NCBI GenBank assembly: GCA_002167715.1 | Contig: NHCG01000010.1 | Location: forward strand, 405,153-444,252 | Reading direction: 5' to 3' | Length of the DNA stretch: 39,100 nucleotides | DNA from: Micavibrio sp. TMED27 | GTDB lineage: Bacteria; Pseudomonadota; Alphaproteobacteria; Micavibrionales; Micavibrionaceae | Part shown: one piece after another, positions 1-8,035 of the stretch | How the letters are laid out: each line of letters starts with the position of its first letter | Numbering within the stretch: position 1 is the first letter of the stretch | Program-made: the position numbers and the translations under genes | Notes under the pieces: generated by a model | Told to the model about the DNA's origin: nothing | What the model saw: only the letters and a program-made list of their open reading frames with translations | Databases searched by the model: none

Positions 1-1
1 T

Positions 2-88
2 GCGGGCCATACTATTCTTGATATTTCAACGGATGAGAGTGATTTAGAAGATGTGTTTTTACAGCTTACTCAAGAAAAAGCGGCGTAG
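2..88 (+). CDS. ABC transporter ATP-binding protein, C-terminal end (partial)
   Basis: Only the last 28 codons are in the window; the gene begins upstream of base 1. The translated tail contains a D-L-E-D-V-F-L-Q-L-T stretch ending in a short lysine/alanine tail. An LEDVFLxLT end is characteristic of ATPase subunits of ABC-2 type (drug, polysaccharide or gliding type) exporters, where it closes the nucleotide-binding domain. No Walker motif is visible because the gene is truncated by the window, so the assignment rests on this one tail motif. It lies upstream of the tRNA in the same direction and is part of the chromosomal flank outside the island. Confidence 0.6.
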   Translation, partial: AGHTILDISTDESDLEDVFLQLTQEKAA

Positions 89-187
89 TTTAGATAAAAG
101 TCTTTTTAGCTCTTGATTTTATATTACAGCAACGTTATAAACCACAATCCATTCGTTATGAAGACCTCGTCTTCTTTATTTAATTGT

Positions 188-267
<80 letters not shown>

Positions 268-282
268 TTTTCCAATAAAATC

Positions 283-309
283 AGCACCTTACAAGGTGCT
301 TATTTTTTA
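283..309 (+). terminator. Rho-independent terminator of tRNA-fMet (island copy)
   Basis: AGCACCT and AGGTGCT form a 7-bp stem around a 4-base loop, followed by TATTTTTTAT. It sits 19 bases after the tRNA 3' end, inside the island. The right boundary has its own different terminator, so this one came with the element. Confidence 0.75.
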
Positions 310-323
310 TTAACCCCTCCCAT

Positions 324-341
324 GATACAATAAAATGTATC
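324..341. promoter_or_regulatory. Inverted repeat upstream of the integrase gene
   Basis: GATACA-6-TGTATC is a perfect 6-bp inverted repeat 47 bases before the integrase start. The adjacent bases 341-372 are rich in CACA/TGTG motifs. It could be an operator or an integrase/excisionase binding site; nothing in the sequence decides which. Confidence 0.3.
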
Positions 342-388
342 GCACAACACTCACACAAAACGCACAGTGTGTTTGAGGGGAATCAAAG

Positions 389-1609
389 ATGGAAAGACAC
401 CGCATTCTAGGCGACCAAGTTATCCTTTATCAGCGCAGCGAAGGCGGCGCTTGGCATTGCTCCACATTCCTTAATGGTAAGGAATGGCGCAAAAGCACAA
501 GGCAAAAGAGCCTTGGCCGCGCCAAGGATGAGGCTACGGATTGGTTTAATGAGTTACAGGCGAAAAACCATCTTGGTGAACTAAATACGGGAAAGAATTT
601 TTCCCAAGTCGCCAAGATGTTTGAAAGCGAATATGAGGCTACAACAAGAGGCCACCGCAGCCCGAAATGGGTGCAGGGGCATAAAGACCGCCTAAGGCTT
701 CATCTACTTCCCTTCTTTGGTGATATGCACGTGGGCGATATTACAGCCGGAACGGCTCAACAATATCGAGCGCATCGTTTGACCGAGCCGGAAGATTATA
801 ATGAAGAAGAGGCTGGCAAACCTTGGAAGCCGCCAGCGCGAAAAACCATACATAACGAGATTGTGACGTTAAGCCTTACCCTCAAAACGGCGCATCGTCA
901 CGGCTATATTCAGCAAGTGCCTGATCTATCCGACCCATACAGGCGGCACACAAAGGTAAGCCACCGCCCTTGGTTCACACCGAAGGAGTATAAACAGCTT
1001 TATACAGCCACGCGGAAGAACGCGGCCAATCCTAAAAATCCGCGCTTTAAGTGGTATGCGGAGCAACTCCATGATTTTATCTTGTTCATGGCCAATACGG
1101 GATTGCGGCCAGATGAGGTTAACCAACTTGAGTTTCGTGACGTAGATATTGTCACCGATGAATGGAGTGGCGACAAAATTTTAGAAATTGAAGTGCGCGG
1201 GAAGCGCGGCGTTGGCTACTGTAAATCTATGACGGGGGCAGTCAGGCCGTTCGAGCGTTTGCGCGACCGACCACGGCCAACCGATGAAGGGGAGCGGCCA
1301 GTTAAGCCCACGGATAAACTCTTCCCCAATGAATTTAAAAAAATGTTCAACGGCATTTTGACTGAGAATGACTTGAAGTTCGACCGCGATGGAAAAGCGC
1401 GGACGGCCTATTCCCTTCGCCACAGCTATATTTGTTTTCGTCTGCTAGAGGGTGCAGACATTTACCAGATCGCGAAGAACTGTCGAACGTCAGTCGAGAT
1501 GATCGAAAAGCACTATGCGGCGCATTTGAAGGACATGATTGATACATCGCTTATCAATGTCCGAAAAAGCAAGCAAGCGCCGAGAGTGCTTGGCGTTGAG
1601 GAAGATTAA
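389..1609 (+). CDS. Tyrosine recombinase/phage-type integrase
   Basis: This 406-residue site-specific recombinase would catalyse integration and excision of the island at tRNA-fMet. The C-terminal catalytic domain shows the box I arginine in TGLRPDE (R240), a box II Y-S-L-R-H (R344, H345, with Tyr341 where many relatives have His) and the nucleophile in EKHYA (Tyr376). The N-terminal half (about 60-180) is the core-binding SAM-like region, preceded by a short basic arm-binding part. Start ATG 389 has GAGGGG at 375-380 as ribosome binding site. Its position just inside attL, reading away from the tRNA, is typical of island integrases. Length is usual for the family. Confidence 0.93.
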   Translation: MERHRILGDQVILYQRSEGGAWHCSTFLNGKEWRKSTRQKSLGRAKDEATDWFNELQAKNHLGELNTGKNFSQVAKMFESEYEATTRGHRSPKWVQGHKDRLRLHLLPFFGDMHVGDITAGTAQQYRAHRLTEPEDYNEEEAGKPWKPPARKTIHNEIVTLSLTLKTAHRHGYIQQVPDLSDPYRRHTKVSHRPWFTPKEYKQLYTATRKNAANPKNPRFKWYAEQLHDFILFMANTGLRPDEVNQLEFRDVDIVTDEWSGDKILEIEVRGKRGVGYCKSMTGAVRPFERLRDRPRPTDEGERPVKPTDKLFPNEFKKMFNGILTENDLKFDRDGKARTAYSLRHSYICFRLLEGADIYQIAKNCRTSVEMIEKHYAAHLKDMIDTSLINVRKSKQAPRVLGVEED

Positions 1610-1758
1610 GCTCGCTCAGGCGCGAAAGGCAGCTTGAAGCGCCGATAGGTCTTGCCCGTTGGGTATTAAAAGACCTAGGCGGAACTGAATTGCATTGCAG
1701 TAGTTTCTTACCGGAAGTCGCATAAAAGCGCATTTTTGAGTTTAATGCGTTTTTTGCG

Positions 1759-1787
1759 TTGACAGATGGAGTTTTTGGGCGTAAAAA
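1759..1787 (+). promoter_or_regulatory. Putative sigma-70 promoter of the hsd operon
   Basis: TTGACA at 1759-1764 is a perfect -35 box, followed after 17 bases by TAAAAA at 1782-1787. Transcription would start near 1794, practically at the ATG of the first gene at 1795, which lacks a Shine-Dalgarno sequence. This predicts a leaderless mRNA. Confidence 0.5.
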
Positions 1788-1794
1788 CTGCATT

Positions 1795-2388
1795 ATGAGA
1801 TTTAAAACAATAAATTTAGAAGCTGTTACAGACGTTAAGACGGGCTTCCCGCTGAGAAAAGCTGCAAAGGAAGACTTTTCTGGCGATGCTGTGTTGGTGC
1901 AGATGAAGGATGTTGATCCGCTTGCAGGAGTGAACTGGAGCGATGCTATCAAAATAAATACAAAAGGCAGCCGCAATCCTGATTGGCTTAAAGAGGATGA
2001 CGTACTGTTTGTGGGGCGCGGCAGTCGTTTTTTTGCTGTTCACGTATCCTCTGTGAAAAAACATAGCGTTGCGTCCCCTCATTTCTACGTTTTAAGAAAC
2101 AAGAAGGCAGAAAAAATATTGCCTGAATTTTTAGTCTGGTTTTTAAATAGTACGCCAGCACACAAATTTTACACGTCCAATCAAGAAGGCTCGGCGCTCC
2201 CCTATCTGAGTCGGAAAACATTAGCGGCCTTGCCGATAAAATTACCAGACCTCGAAACACAAAAGAAAATCATAAACATATCTAAATGCTGGAATCATCA
2301 GCGACAATTACTGGAAGAACTTACCGAGCAAAAAGACGCATATATAAATGCGTTGCTCGAACAAACCTTAGAAGGAGAAGCAGCATGA
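1795..2388 (+). CDS. Half-size type I restriction specificity subunit (single-TRD HsdS)
   Basis: This 197-residue protein resembles one half of an HsdS subunit: one target-recognition domain followed by a helical dimerisation segment. The visible HsdS-like features are the stretch with GSALPYLSRKTLAALPIKLP, where such proteins move from TRD to the conserved region, then the L-E-T-Q-K-K-I start of the helix, ending in coiled-coil-like residues. Normal HsdS has two such halves in about 400 residues, as the second copy at 3886 does. I chose ATG 1795 rather than upstream TTG 1759, which is itself the -35 box. The stop overlaps the hsdM start as ATGA. It could act as a homodimer giving a second, palindromic specificity, or be a truncated leftover; it has no internal stops, and its coupling to hsdM favours function. 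Confidence 0.72.
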   Translation: MRFKTINLEAVTDVKTGFPLRKAAKEDFSGDAVLVQMKDVDPLAGVNWSDAIKINTKGSRNPDWLKEDDVLFVGRGSRFFAVHVSSVKKHSVASPHFYVLRNKKAEKILPEFLVWFLNSTPAHKFYTSNQEGSALPYLSRKTLAALPIKLPDLETQKKIINISKCWNHQRQLLEELTEQKDAYINALLEQTLEGEAA

Positions 2389-3896
2389 GCACAGGAAAAA
2401 CAACCCAAGATGAAATTAATGGCGTCCTATGGAAGGCCTGCGACACGTTCCGTGGCGTGATCGATGCCTCTCAATATAAAGATTATATTTTGGTCATGTT
2501 ATTCGTAAAATATATCTCTGACGTATGGGAAGAGCGTTATGACGAGCTTAAGGAGCAATATAAAGGCGATGATGAGCTAATAAAACGTCGCCTGCAGCGT
2601 GACCGCTTCGTCATGCCTGATGGTTGCCATTTTAAAGACCTTTATAACGCTCGCGAAGAGAGTAATATTGGTGAGCGCATCAATAACGCGCTGTCACAAA
2701 TTGAAGATGCCAACCGTGAAAAATTACAAGGCGTATTCCGCAACATTGATTTCAACAGTGAATCCAATTTAGGGCAAACCAAAGACCGTAACGGTCGCCT
2801 AAGGCATTTGCTAAATGACTTCGCCGATCCGCGTCTTGACCTTCGTCCCAGCCGTATCGGCAATCAAGATATTATTGGCGATGCGTACGAATATCTGATT
2901 TCAAAATTTGCTGCGGGAGCAGGTAAAAAAGCGGGTGAGTTTTATACCCCTGCCGAAGTTTCTGAGCTTATCGCTGAGCTTGTAGACCCACAAGCAGGAG
3001 AGCGTATTTGCGACCCGACATGTGGTTCTGGCTCTTTGCTTATCAAGTGCGGAAACCAGCTCAAAAACCGTGGCATTAATGACTTCTCTCTGTATGGGCA
3101 AGAAATTACAGGCTCTACATGGGCGCTGGCGAAAATGAATATGTTTTTGCACGGCATGGATAATGCTCGTGTGGAATGGGGTGACACAATCCGCAGCCCG
3201 AAGCTGCTGGAAAATGACCGCACCATGAAATTTGAAGTGGTTGTCGCTAATCCCCCATTCTCCCTTGATAAATGGGGGCATGAGGATGTGAGTAACGATG
3301 CTTATAACCGTTTTCACAGAGGTTTGCCGCCAAAGTCCAAAGGTGACTATGCCTTTATCTCTCACATGATTGAAACCACAACGGCGAATTCTGGCCGAGT
3401 GGCGGTGGTTGTGCCGCATGGTGTTTTGTTCCGTGGCGCAGCCGAGGGCACAATTCGTCAAAAACTTATTGAAGAAAATTTGCTTGATGCGGTCATCGGC
3501 TTGCCCGCCAACTTATTCTTTGGCACAGGCATTCCAGCGGCGATTGTGGTGCTCAAGCGCAATAAAGCAGACAAGAACGTGATGTTCATTGATGCTAGCA
3601 GCGAATATAACAGCGACAAAACCCAAAACCGCCTGCGCGAAGAAGATATTGCGAAGATTGTTGCAACATATAAAGAGCGTCAAACGATTGATAAATACGC
3701 TTATTTAGCCAGCACCGATGAGATCAAAGAAAACGATTATAACCTCAACATTCCGCGTTACGTCGATACGTTCGAGGAAGAGGAGGAAATTGATATCAAA
3801 GCCGTTCAAAAACGTATTGTCCAGATTGAAACAGAACTCGCAGAAACCGAAGCCGAAATGCAAAAACACCTTAAGGAGCTTGGTTATGCAGCCTGA
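2385..3896 (+). CDS. hsdM: Type I restriction-modification methyltransferase subunit HsdM
   Basis: This 503-residue N6-adenine DNA methyltransferase uses S-adenosylmethionine and works in an M2S complex. An N-terminal helical HsdM domain (about 1-140) precedes the catalytic domain. The G-E-F-Y-T-P motif lies at 184-189, the SAM-binding D-P-T-C-G-S-G at 210-216 and the catalytic N-P-P-F at 289-292. A C-terminal coiled segment rich in Glu contacts HsdS in the family. Start ATG 2385 has GAAGGAG at 2371-2377 and overlaps the preceding stop; an upstream in-frame alternative would run through the hsdS-like gene. The end overlaps the next hsdS by 11 bases. Confidence 0.95.
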   Translation: MSTGKTTQDEINGVLWKACDTFRGVIDASQYKDYILVMLFVKYISDVWEERYDELKEQYKGDDELIKRRLQRDRFVMPDGCHFKDLYNAREESNIGERINNALSQIEDANREKLQGVFRNIDFNSESNLGQTKDRNGRLRHLLNDFADPRLDLRPSRIGNQDIIGDAYEYLISKFAAGAGKKAGEFYTPAEVSELIAELVDPQAGERICDPTCGSGSLLIKCGNQLKNRGINDFSLYGQEITGSTWALAKMNMFLHGMDNARVEWGDTIRSPKLLENDRTMKFEVVVANPPFSLDKWGHEDVSNDAYNRFHRGLPPKSKGDYAFISHMIETTTANSGRVAVVVPHGVLFRGAAEGTIRQKLIEENLLDAVIGLPANLFFGTGIPAAIVVLKRNKADKNVMFIDASSEYNSDKTQNRLREEDIAKIVATYKERQTIDKYAYLASTDEIKENDYNLNIPRYVDTFEEEEEIDIKAVQKRIVQIETELAETEAEMQKHLKELGYAA

Positions 3897-5091
3897 TGGA
3901 TGGGAGACAAAAAATATAGGCGAATTCATGGACTTCAAAAACGGGGTGAATGCTGACAAAGATGCATATGGAGAAGGTGTTAAATTTGTAAATGTCATGG
4001 ATGTTTTTGACCACGATTTTCTATTGCAAACAAATGTTCGCGGTTCAATGACAGCTAATGAAAAACAACAAAAAGAATACTCTGTCTGTCATGGAGATAT
4101 TTTGTTTAATCGTACCTCCGAAACTGAAAATGACATTGGAATGACAGCCGTTTATATGGATGATCAGCCTATTATTTTTGGAGGATTTGTAATTCGCGGA
4201 AGGCAGAAGAACCCAGTTTTATTACCAGAATATGCAGGGTATTGTTTTCGCTCAAGCGCGGCAAGAAGGGAAATAGTTCGACGTGGACAAGGGGCTATTC
4301 GTACGAACATTGGCCAAAAAGATTTGTCTCTTGTACCTATTCTTGTGCCACCCAAGCTCGAGCAACAAGCCATCTCAGATGTTCTTTTAATGTGGGATAA
4401 AACATTAAAATCTACCAATAAATTGATCAAAGAAAAACAAATGCAAAAAAAGGCGTTGATGCAGCGCCTCCTCACGGGCAAACACCGCTTCCCTGAATTT
4501 GAAGGGGAGGAATGGACGACGCTAAAAGCTGATCAAATATTCAAAAGTTTTACAAAAAAGAGAAATGAGAATGAGCCTTTATTAGCAGTCATGCAAGATA
4601 TTGGTGTTGTACCACGCGACAGTCTAGACAGGCGCGTTGCCATGCCGGATGGCAGTACTGACAGTTATAAACTTATCGTTCCGGGTGACTTTGTAATAAG
4701 CTTGCGTTCATTCCAAGGTGGGCTCGAATATTCCAGATACAGGGGCATTGTTAGCCCTGCTTATACGATTTTGAAAAGCATTCGGCCTATCAATGATGAT
4801 TTCTATCGCCATTATTTTAAATCTTATGACTTTATTGGACATTTAGCCGTTGCAGTAATCGGAATTCGTGATGGAAAGCAGATAAGCTATGATGATTTTT
4901 CATTTATGAATATCCCTTGCCCAAGCGTGAAAGAACAACAAAAAATCGCCGCTGTTTTGAATGAAGCCGATAAGGAAATTGACCTTCTGACGCAAAAACT
5001 AGAAGGTTATGAGGAGCAGAAAAAAGGCCTGATGCAACAACTCCTCACAGGCAAAAAACGCGTCAAACTCGACCGTCAGGAGGCCGCATAA
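3886..5091 (+). CDS. hsdS: Type I restriction-modification specificity subunit HsdS (two TRDs)
   Basis: This 401-residue DNA-recognition subunit sets the target of the HsdM methylase and HsdR nuclease. TRD1 spans about residues 1-165 and the central conserved helix about 165-200, ending in A-L-M-Q-R-L-L-T-G-K. TRD2 spans about 205-345, and the distal conserved helix ends in G-L-M-Q-Q-L-L-T-G-K. The central and distal repeats are also alike in DNA (4446-4488 and 5020-5062), the usual substrate for TRD exchange. Start ATG 3886 follows AAGGAG at 3872-3877 and lies inside the end of hsdM. The stop overlaps the next ATG (TAATG). Length is normal. Confidence 0.93.
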   Translation: MQPDGWETKNIGEFMDFKNGVNADKDAYGEGVKFVNVMDVFDHDFLLQTNVRGSMTANEKQQKEYSVCHGDILFNRTSETENDIGMTAVYMDDQPIIFGGFVIRGRQKNPVLLPEYAGYCFRSSAARREIVRRGQGAIRTNIGQKDLSLVPILVPPKLEQQAISDVLLMWDKTLKSTNKLIKEKQMQKKALMQRLLTGKHRFPEFEGEEWTTLKADQIFKSFTKKRNENEPLLAVMQDIGVVPRDSLDRRVAMPDGSTDSYKLIVPGDFVISLRSFQGGLEYSRYRGIVSPAYTILKSIRPINDDFYRHYFKSYDFIGHLAVAVIGIRDGKQISYDDFSFMNIPCPSVKEQQKIAAVLNEADKEIDLLTQKLEGYEEQKKGLMQQLLTGKKRVKLDRQEAA

Positions 5092-5549
5092 TGTTAGTTT
5101 TAGGATTCAGAACCTCACCTACCGAAGTGCGTTATGCTTTGCTTGAGATTGATGGGCAGGATGCAACTTTCACAAACGCAAATGGTGAAAACCGCCTTAA
5201 ATTCCCGAATGGTATGACAACAGCGGATCAAAAACTGCCGTGGCTGCATAGCGAATGTGAGCGTATTTTACGCCAGAATCAAAATATCGAAGGCGTTGTT
5301 ATCAAAACCAGTGAGTACGGCAGAAGAAGTGAAACCGCCAATGTTCGCTTGGCCACATACATGGAAGGCGTACTTATTAATTTAGCGGGACAAAAAAATA
5401 TTCCGTTGTCAGTAAAAACTTATGCCTCATTAGGGACTAGTAGGAGTGCCGTAAAAGCTTTTGCAGCAGCAAAGGCAGGGCAAAGTCAAACAATATGGAA
5501 CGAGCAAATGGCTGATGCTGTCGCGGCGGCTTGGGCTGGGAGGAATTAG
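5091..5549 (+). CDS. Small RNase H/RuvC-fold-like protein of unknown function
   Basis: 152 residues. The pattern of strands and helices resembles the RuvC/RNase H-like fold: an N-terminal strand-turn-strand (M-L-V-L-G-F then R-Y-A-L-L-E-I-D), a central V-V-I-K-T-S strand and a C-terminal helix with D-A-V-A-A-A-W-A-G, as in RuvC-like proteins. Overall shape recalls the DUF3010 family, but I see no DNA-level proof. The first-strand Asp usual in active RNase H enzymes is absent (G-F-R-T), so catalysis is doubtful. It is translationally coupled to hsdS (TAATG), and its last codons hold the kinase ribosome binding site. Context suggests a partner of the kinase or of the restriction complex; this is inference. 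Confidence 0.6.
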   Translation: MLVLGFRTSPTEVRYALLEIDGQDATFTNANGENRLKFPNGMTTADQKLPWLHSECERILRQNQNIEGVVIKTSEYGRRSETANVRLATYMEGVLINLAGQKNIPLSVKTYASLGTSRSAVKAFAAAKAGQSQTIWNEQMADAVAAAWAGRN

Positions 5550-5551
5550 AT

Positions 5552-6625
5552 TTGTATTTTAACCCGCCTCTAACTCCAAATGAGCAGCTTTATAAGTTTA
5601 CCCTGATTAATCGTATAGGCACGGGGAATTTTGGAGAAATATGGCTCGCGCAGGATGAAAGTATTAATCGGCAGGTAGCCGTGAAAATATTAGACGCATC
5701 TCAAGCCGCGATTGATGAACATATTCAAGAGGCGCATCGTGGCAATCTTATGGATCATGCTAATTTAGTAAAAATTCATTATGCAGATGCCACTACCCGC
5801 AAAGGAACGAATTTATTCTTAATCGCTATGGATTATCAACCAAATGGCTCTCTTATTCAAGGTTTGAACGCAGGGAACTTTATGCCAATAAAAACTGTAT
5901 TGCCAATAATATCAGATGTACTGCGCGGCTTAGAATTTCTTCATGAGCAAGATCTTTATCACAATGATATTAAGCCTAAAAATATATTACTTGGAAACAA
6001 CGGAGAAGGTATATTAACGGATTACGGTATTAGCGTAGCTGGAGCAGGACAAGCATATGTTACGCCCACGGGTGCTTATAAGCTGCATACCGCGCCAGAA
6101 TTAATTGCCAATAATCATATTAATGGCCAAACGGATATTTATCAGGTTGGCTTAACGATGTTTAGACTTTTGAACGGCATTGGAAAGCTGCGCGATAAAC
6201 TTAATTCATTAGGTGAAGCCGGATATTACCAAAAAGTAGAAAGCGGCAATCTGATCCAACCTAAAGATTACCTGCCGTTCATTCCTCGTAATTTAAAATC
6301 GATCATTACAAAAGCTACGCATGTTGATCCTACGCAGCGTTTTCAAACACCCTTAGAAATGCGACGAAGACTTGAAGGCCTTAACTATGTCGGTGACTGG
6401 ACGTACACGCCCAACGGTAATTACATGGGGCACTGTGTGGCAAATGAATATCGATTTGAAGAAAGCCGCGTTGGTAATGGTACATATAATTTTACAGCTT
6501 TTAAGAAAAATAAAAGTTCGCAAAATGAGAGGCGTATGGGGGTTCTGTGCAAACAACGAGCAACAAAGCAGGAAGTTGAAAAAGCGAAAAGAGACTTTAT
6601 GCAGAAGATTGTAATGGGGAGTTAA
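5552..6625 (+). CDS. Serine/threonine protein kinase inside the restriction operon
   Basis: A 357-residue Hanks-type kinase. The glycine loop is GTGNFGE at 23-29, the ATP-binding lysine is in VAVK (K45) and the helix C glutamate is about E60. The catalytic loop is HNDIKPKN (D139, K141, N144), non-RD because Asn replaces Arg; DYG at 157-159 replaces DFG, and an A-P-E motif follows. All catalytic residues are present, so it is probably active. After the kinase domain (to about 275) comes an unrecognised 80-residue tail rich in Lys/Arg. There is no ATG before the glycine loop. TTG 5552 follows GGGAGG at 5538-5543 with 8-base spacing; TTG 5531 is the alternative. No membrane or PASTA segments, so it is cytosolic. 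It likely phosphorylates a neighbouring defence protein. Confidence 0.88.
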   Translation: MYFNPPLTPNEQLYKFTLINRIGTGNFGEIWLAQDESINRQVAVKILDASQAAIDEHIQEAHRGNLMDHANLVKIHYADATTRKGTNLFLIAMDYQPNGSLIQGLNAGNFMPIKTVLPIISDVLRGLEFLHEQDLYHNDIKPKNILLGNNGEGILTDYGISVAGAGQAYVTPTGAYKLHTAPELIANNHINGQTDIYQVGLTMFRLLNGIGKLRDKLNSLGEAGYYQKVESGNLIQPKDYLPFIPRNLKSIITKATHVDPTQRFQTPLEMRRRLEGLNYVGDWTYTPNGNYMGHCVANEYRFEESRVGNGTYNFTAFKKNKSSQNERRMGVLCKQRATKQEVEKAKRDFMQKIVMGS

Positions 6626-8035
6626 ATGGCAAGACTTTTTCCAAACGATATTGGCACACGTCCGAGCGGTAAGCTTTTGTTCGAAGAAGTGCACCCAAAC
6701 TATAACGAGGTCTATTATATTCCCCCTGACGTTGCGTTAGCGGAAGCTGGCCTAGACCCTGCAAAAGCAGAAAGTTATAAAAAGGGAATTTTGGATATTA
6801 ACGGCCAAAATGATTACGTCACAATCATTCCCATTAACACATTACCGACACATAAGGATTTTTTACAGGGAAAGTATGCAGACCTCCTGAGTATTACGCT
6901 TGATGGATTTGGATATGGAGGCGCTAAAACTGAAGATGAGGTAATTGACCTATTAGAAAATCTACCGTCTTGTTTTGTTAAAGATTATGATTATGGCCTT
7001 GGTCTTCGAAAGGATTATCGTTTTATCGTCGATATTTTAGAGGATTTAAATATACAAACTCTGGTCATTAGCAAAAAAGACAGCACCTCGATTGATGAAA
7101 AAGGAACTATTTGTACAATAAAGTATTCTGACTTTGAACAAATCCGTAAAACGATTGACCGTATCACGCGGGAAGCGAGGCAAGTCTCAAGTGAAGTTAA
7201 AAAAATATCAGCTCATAATGTGCTGGCATTTTTTCTAGAAGATGAGACAAAATACCCCCATAAGGACATTAGAAAGCAAGATGGTACGCTTGCTCGCCTG
7301 ATTGCAAAGTCATCACCCGTCTTACCTGTCCACTTATCTAAGGTGGAGCAAAGCGCAGCTATTGATCTCGTGAGCAGCAATAAAAGCAAAATGGCAAAAG
7401 ATCAGCCCGAAGCACTCGTAAAACTCCGCAATGATATTGATCTCGTAACATTAGAAAAACTTGTCCAGACCTATGAAGAGATGCTCGCCAAGAAGTTAAG
7501 TGAAGACCGTTGGCAAGCTCTGTTCAATGAAAATCCATTTATCCTCAATATGGCCTTTGGATGCCCCATTATAAAAATTCAGGATCAAGCGTATGTTGGT
7601 GGTAGAAAAATTTCTGGATCAGGGGAAAAGATTGCTGATTTCCTTGTGAAAAATAGCTTGAGCAATAATGCTGCATTAATTGAAATTAAAACACCATCAA
7701 CATCATTGCTAAATAAAACGTCTTATAGAGACGGAGTCTATGTTGCATCAAAAGATTTATCAGGATCGCTGAACCAAGTTTTGGATCAGAGGCTTAAATT
7801 TCAGCAAAATATATTTGCTATTAAGAACAATTCAAAGCTGTATGCCATGGAAACCTACCATGTGCAAGGGTTCTTGATTGTAGGCACAATGCCTACTGAA
7901 GATGATAAGATTAAGTCTTTTGAGCTTTTTAGAGGGAATTCAAAAGATATAACAATTATTACATTTGATGAATTATTAGAAAAGTTGAAACATCTGCATG
8001 CTTTTCTATCGCCTAATTTGATGGAGAAGAATTGA
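6626..8035 (+). CDS. Shedu-like PD-(D/E)XK nuclease (DUF4263)
   Basis: 469 residues. The C-terminal third fits the DUF4263 domain of the Shedu (SduA) anti-phage nuclease. A W-Q-A-L-F-N-E-N-P-F-I-L entry helix is followed by the catalytic A-D-F (D338) and I-E-I-K (E353, K355), the PD-(D/E)XK signature, then strands and a Q-L-D-Q-R-L-K-F-type helix region. The N-terminal 300 residues are not recognised and probably sense or regulate; an R-I-T-R-E-A helical segment links them. ATG 6626 follows the kinase stop directly, with GGGGA at 6616-6620. Its TGA overlaps the hsdR ATG. Placement between kinase and hsdR suggests an additional nuclease effector, perhaps gated by phosphorylation. Confidence 0.8.
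   Translation: MARLFPNDIGTRPSGKLLFEEVHPNYNEVYYIPPDVALAEAGLDPAKAESYKKGILDINGQNDYVTIIPINTLPTHKDFLQGKYADLLSITLDGFGYGGAKTEDEVIDLLENLPSCFVKDYDYGLGLRKDYRFIVDILEDLNIQTLVISKKDSTSIDEKGTICTIKYSDFEQIRKTIDRITREARQVSSEVKKISAHNVLAFFLEDETKYPHKDIRKQDGTLARLIAKSSPVLPVHLSKVEQSAAIDLVSSNKSKMAKDQPEALVKLRNDIDLVTLEKLVQTYEEMLAKKLSEDRWQALFNENPFILNMAFGCPIIKIQDQAYVGGRKISGSGEKIADFLVKNSLSNNAALIEIKTPSTSLLNKTSYRDGVYVASKDLSGSLNQVLDQRLKFQQNIFAIKNNSKLYAMETYHVQGFLIVGTMPTEDDKIKSFELFRGNSKDITIITFDELLEKLKHLHAFLSPNLMEKN

Noticed and set aside
2286-2384. Upstream in-frame extension of hsdM
   Set aside because: It would overlap the hsdS-like gene by about 100 bases; ATG 2385 has a strong ribosome binding site and a typical HsdM N-terminus.
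2901-3461. Long minus-strand open frame inside hsdM
   Set aside because: It is antisense to the well-supported hsdM, has no recognisable domain and no ribosome binding site.
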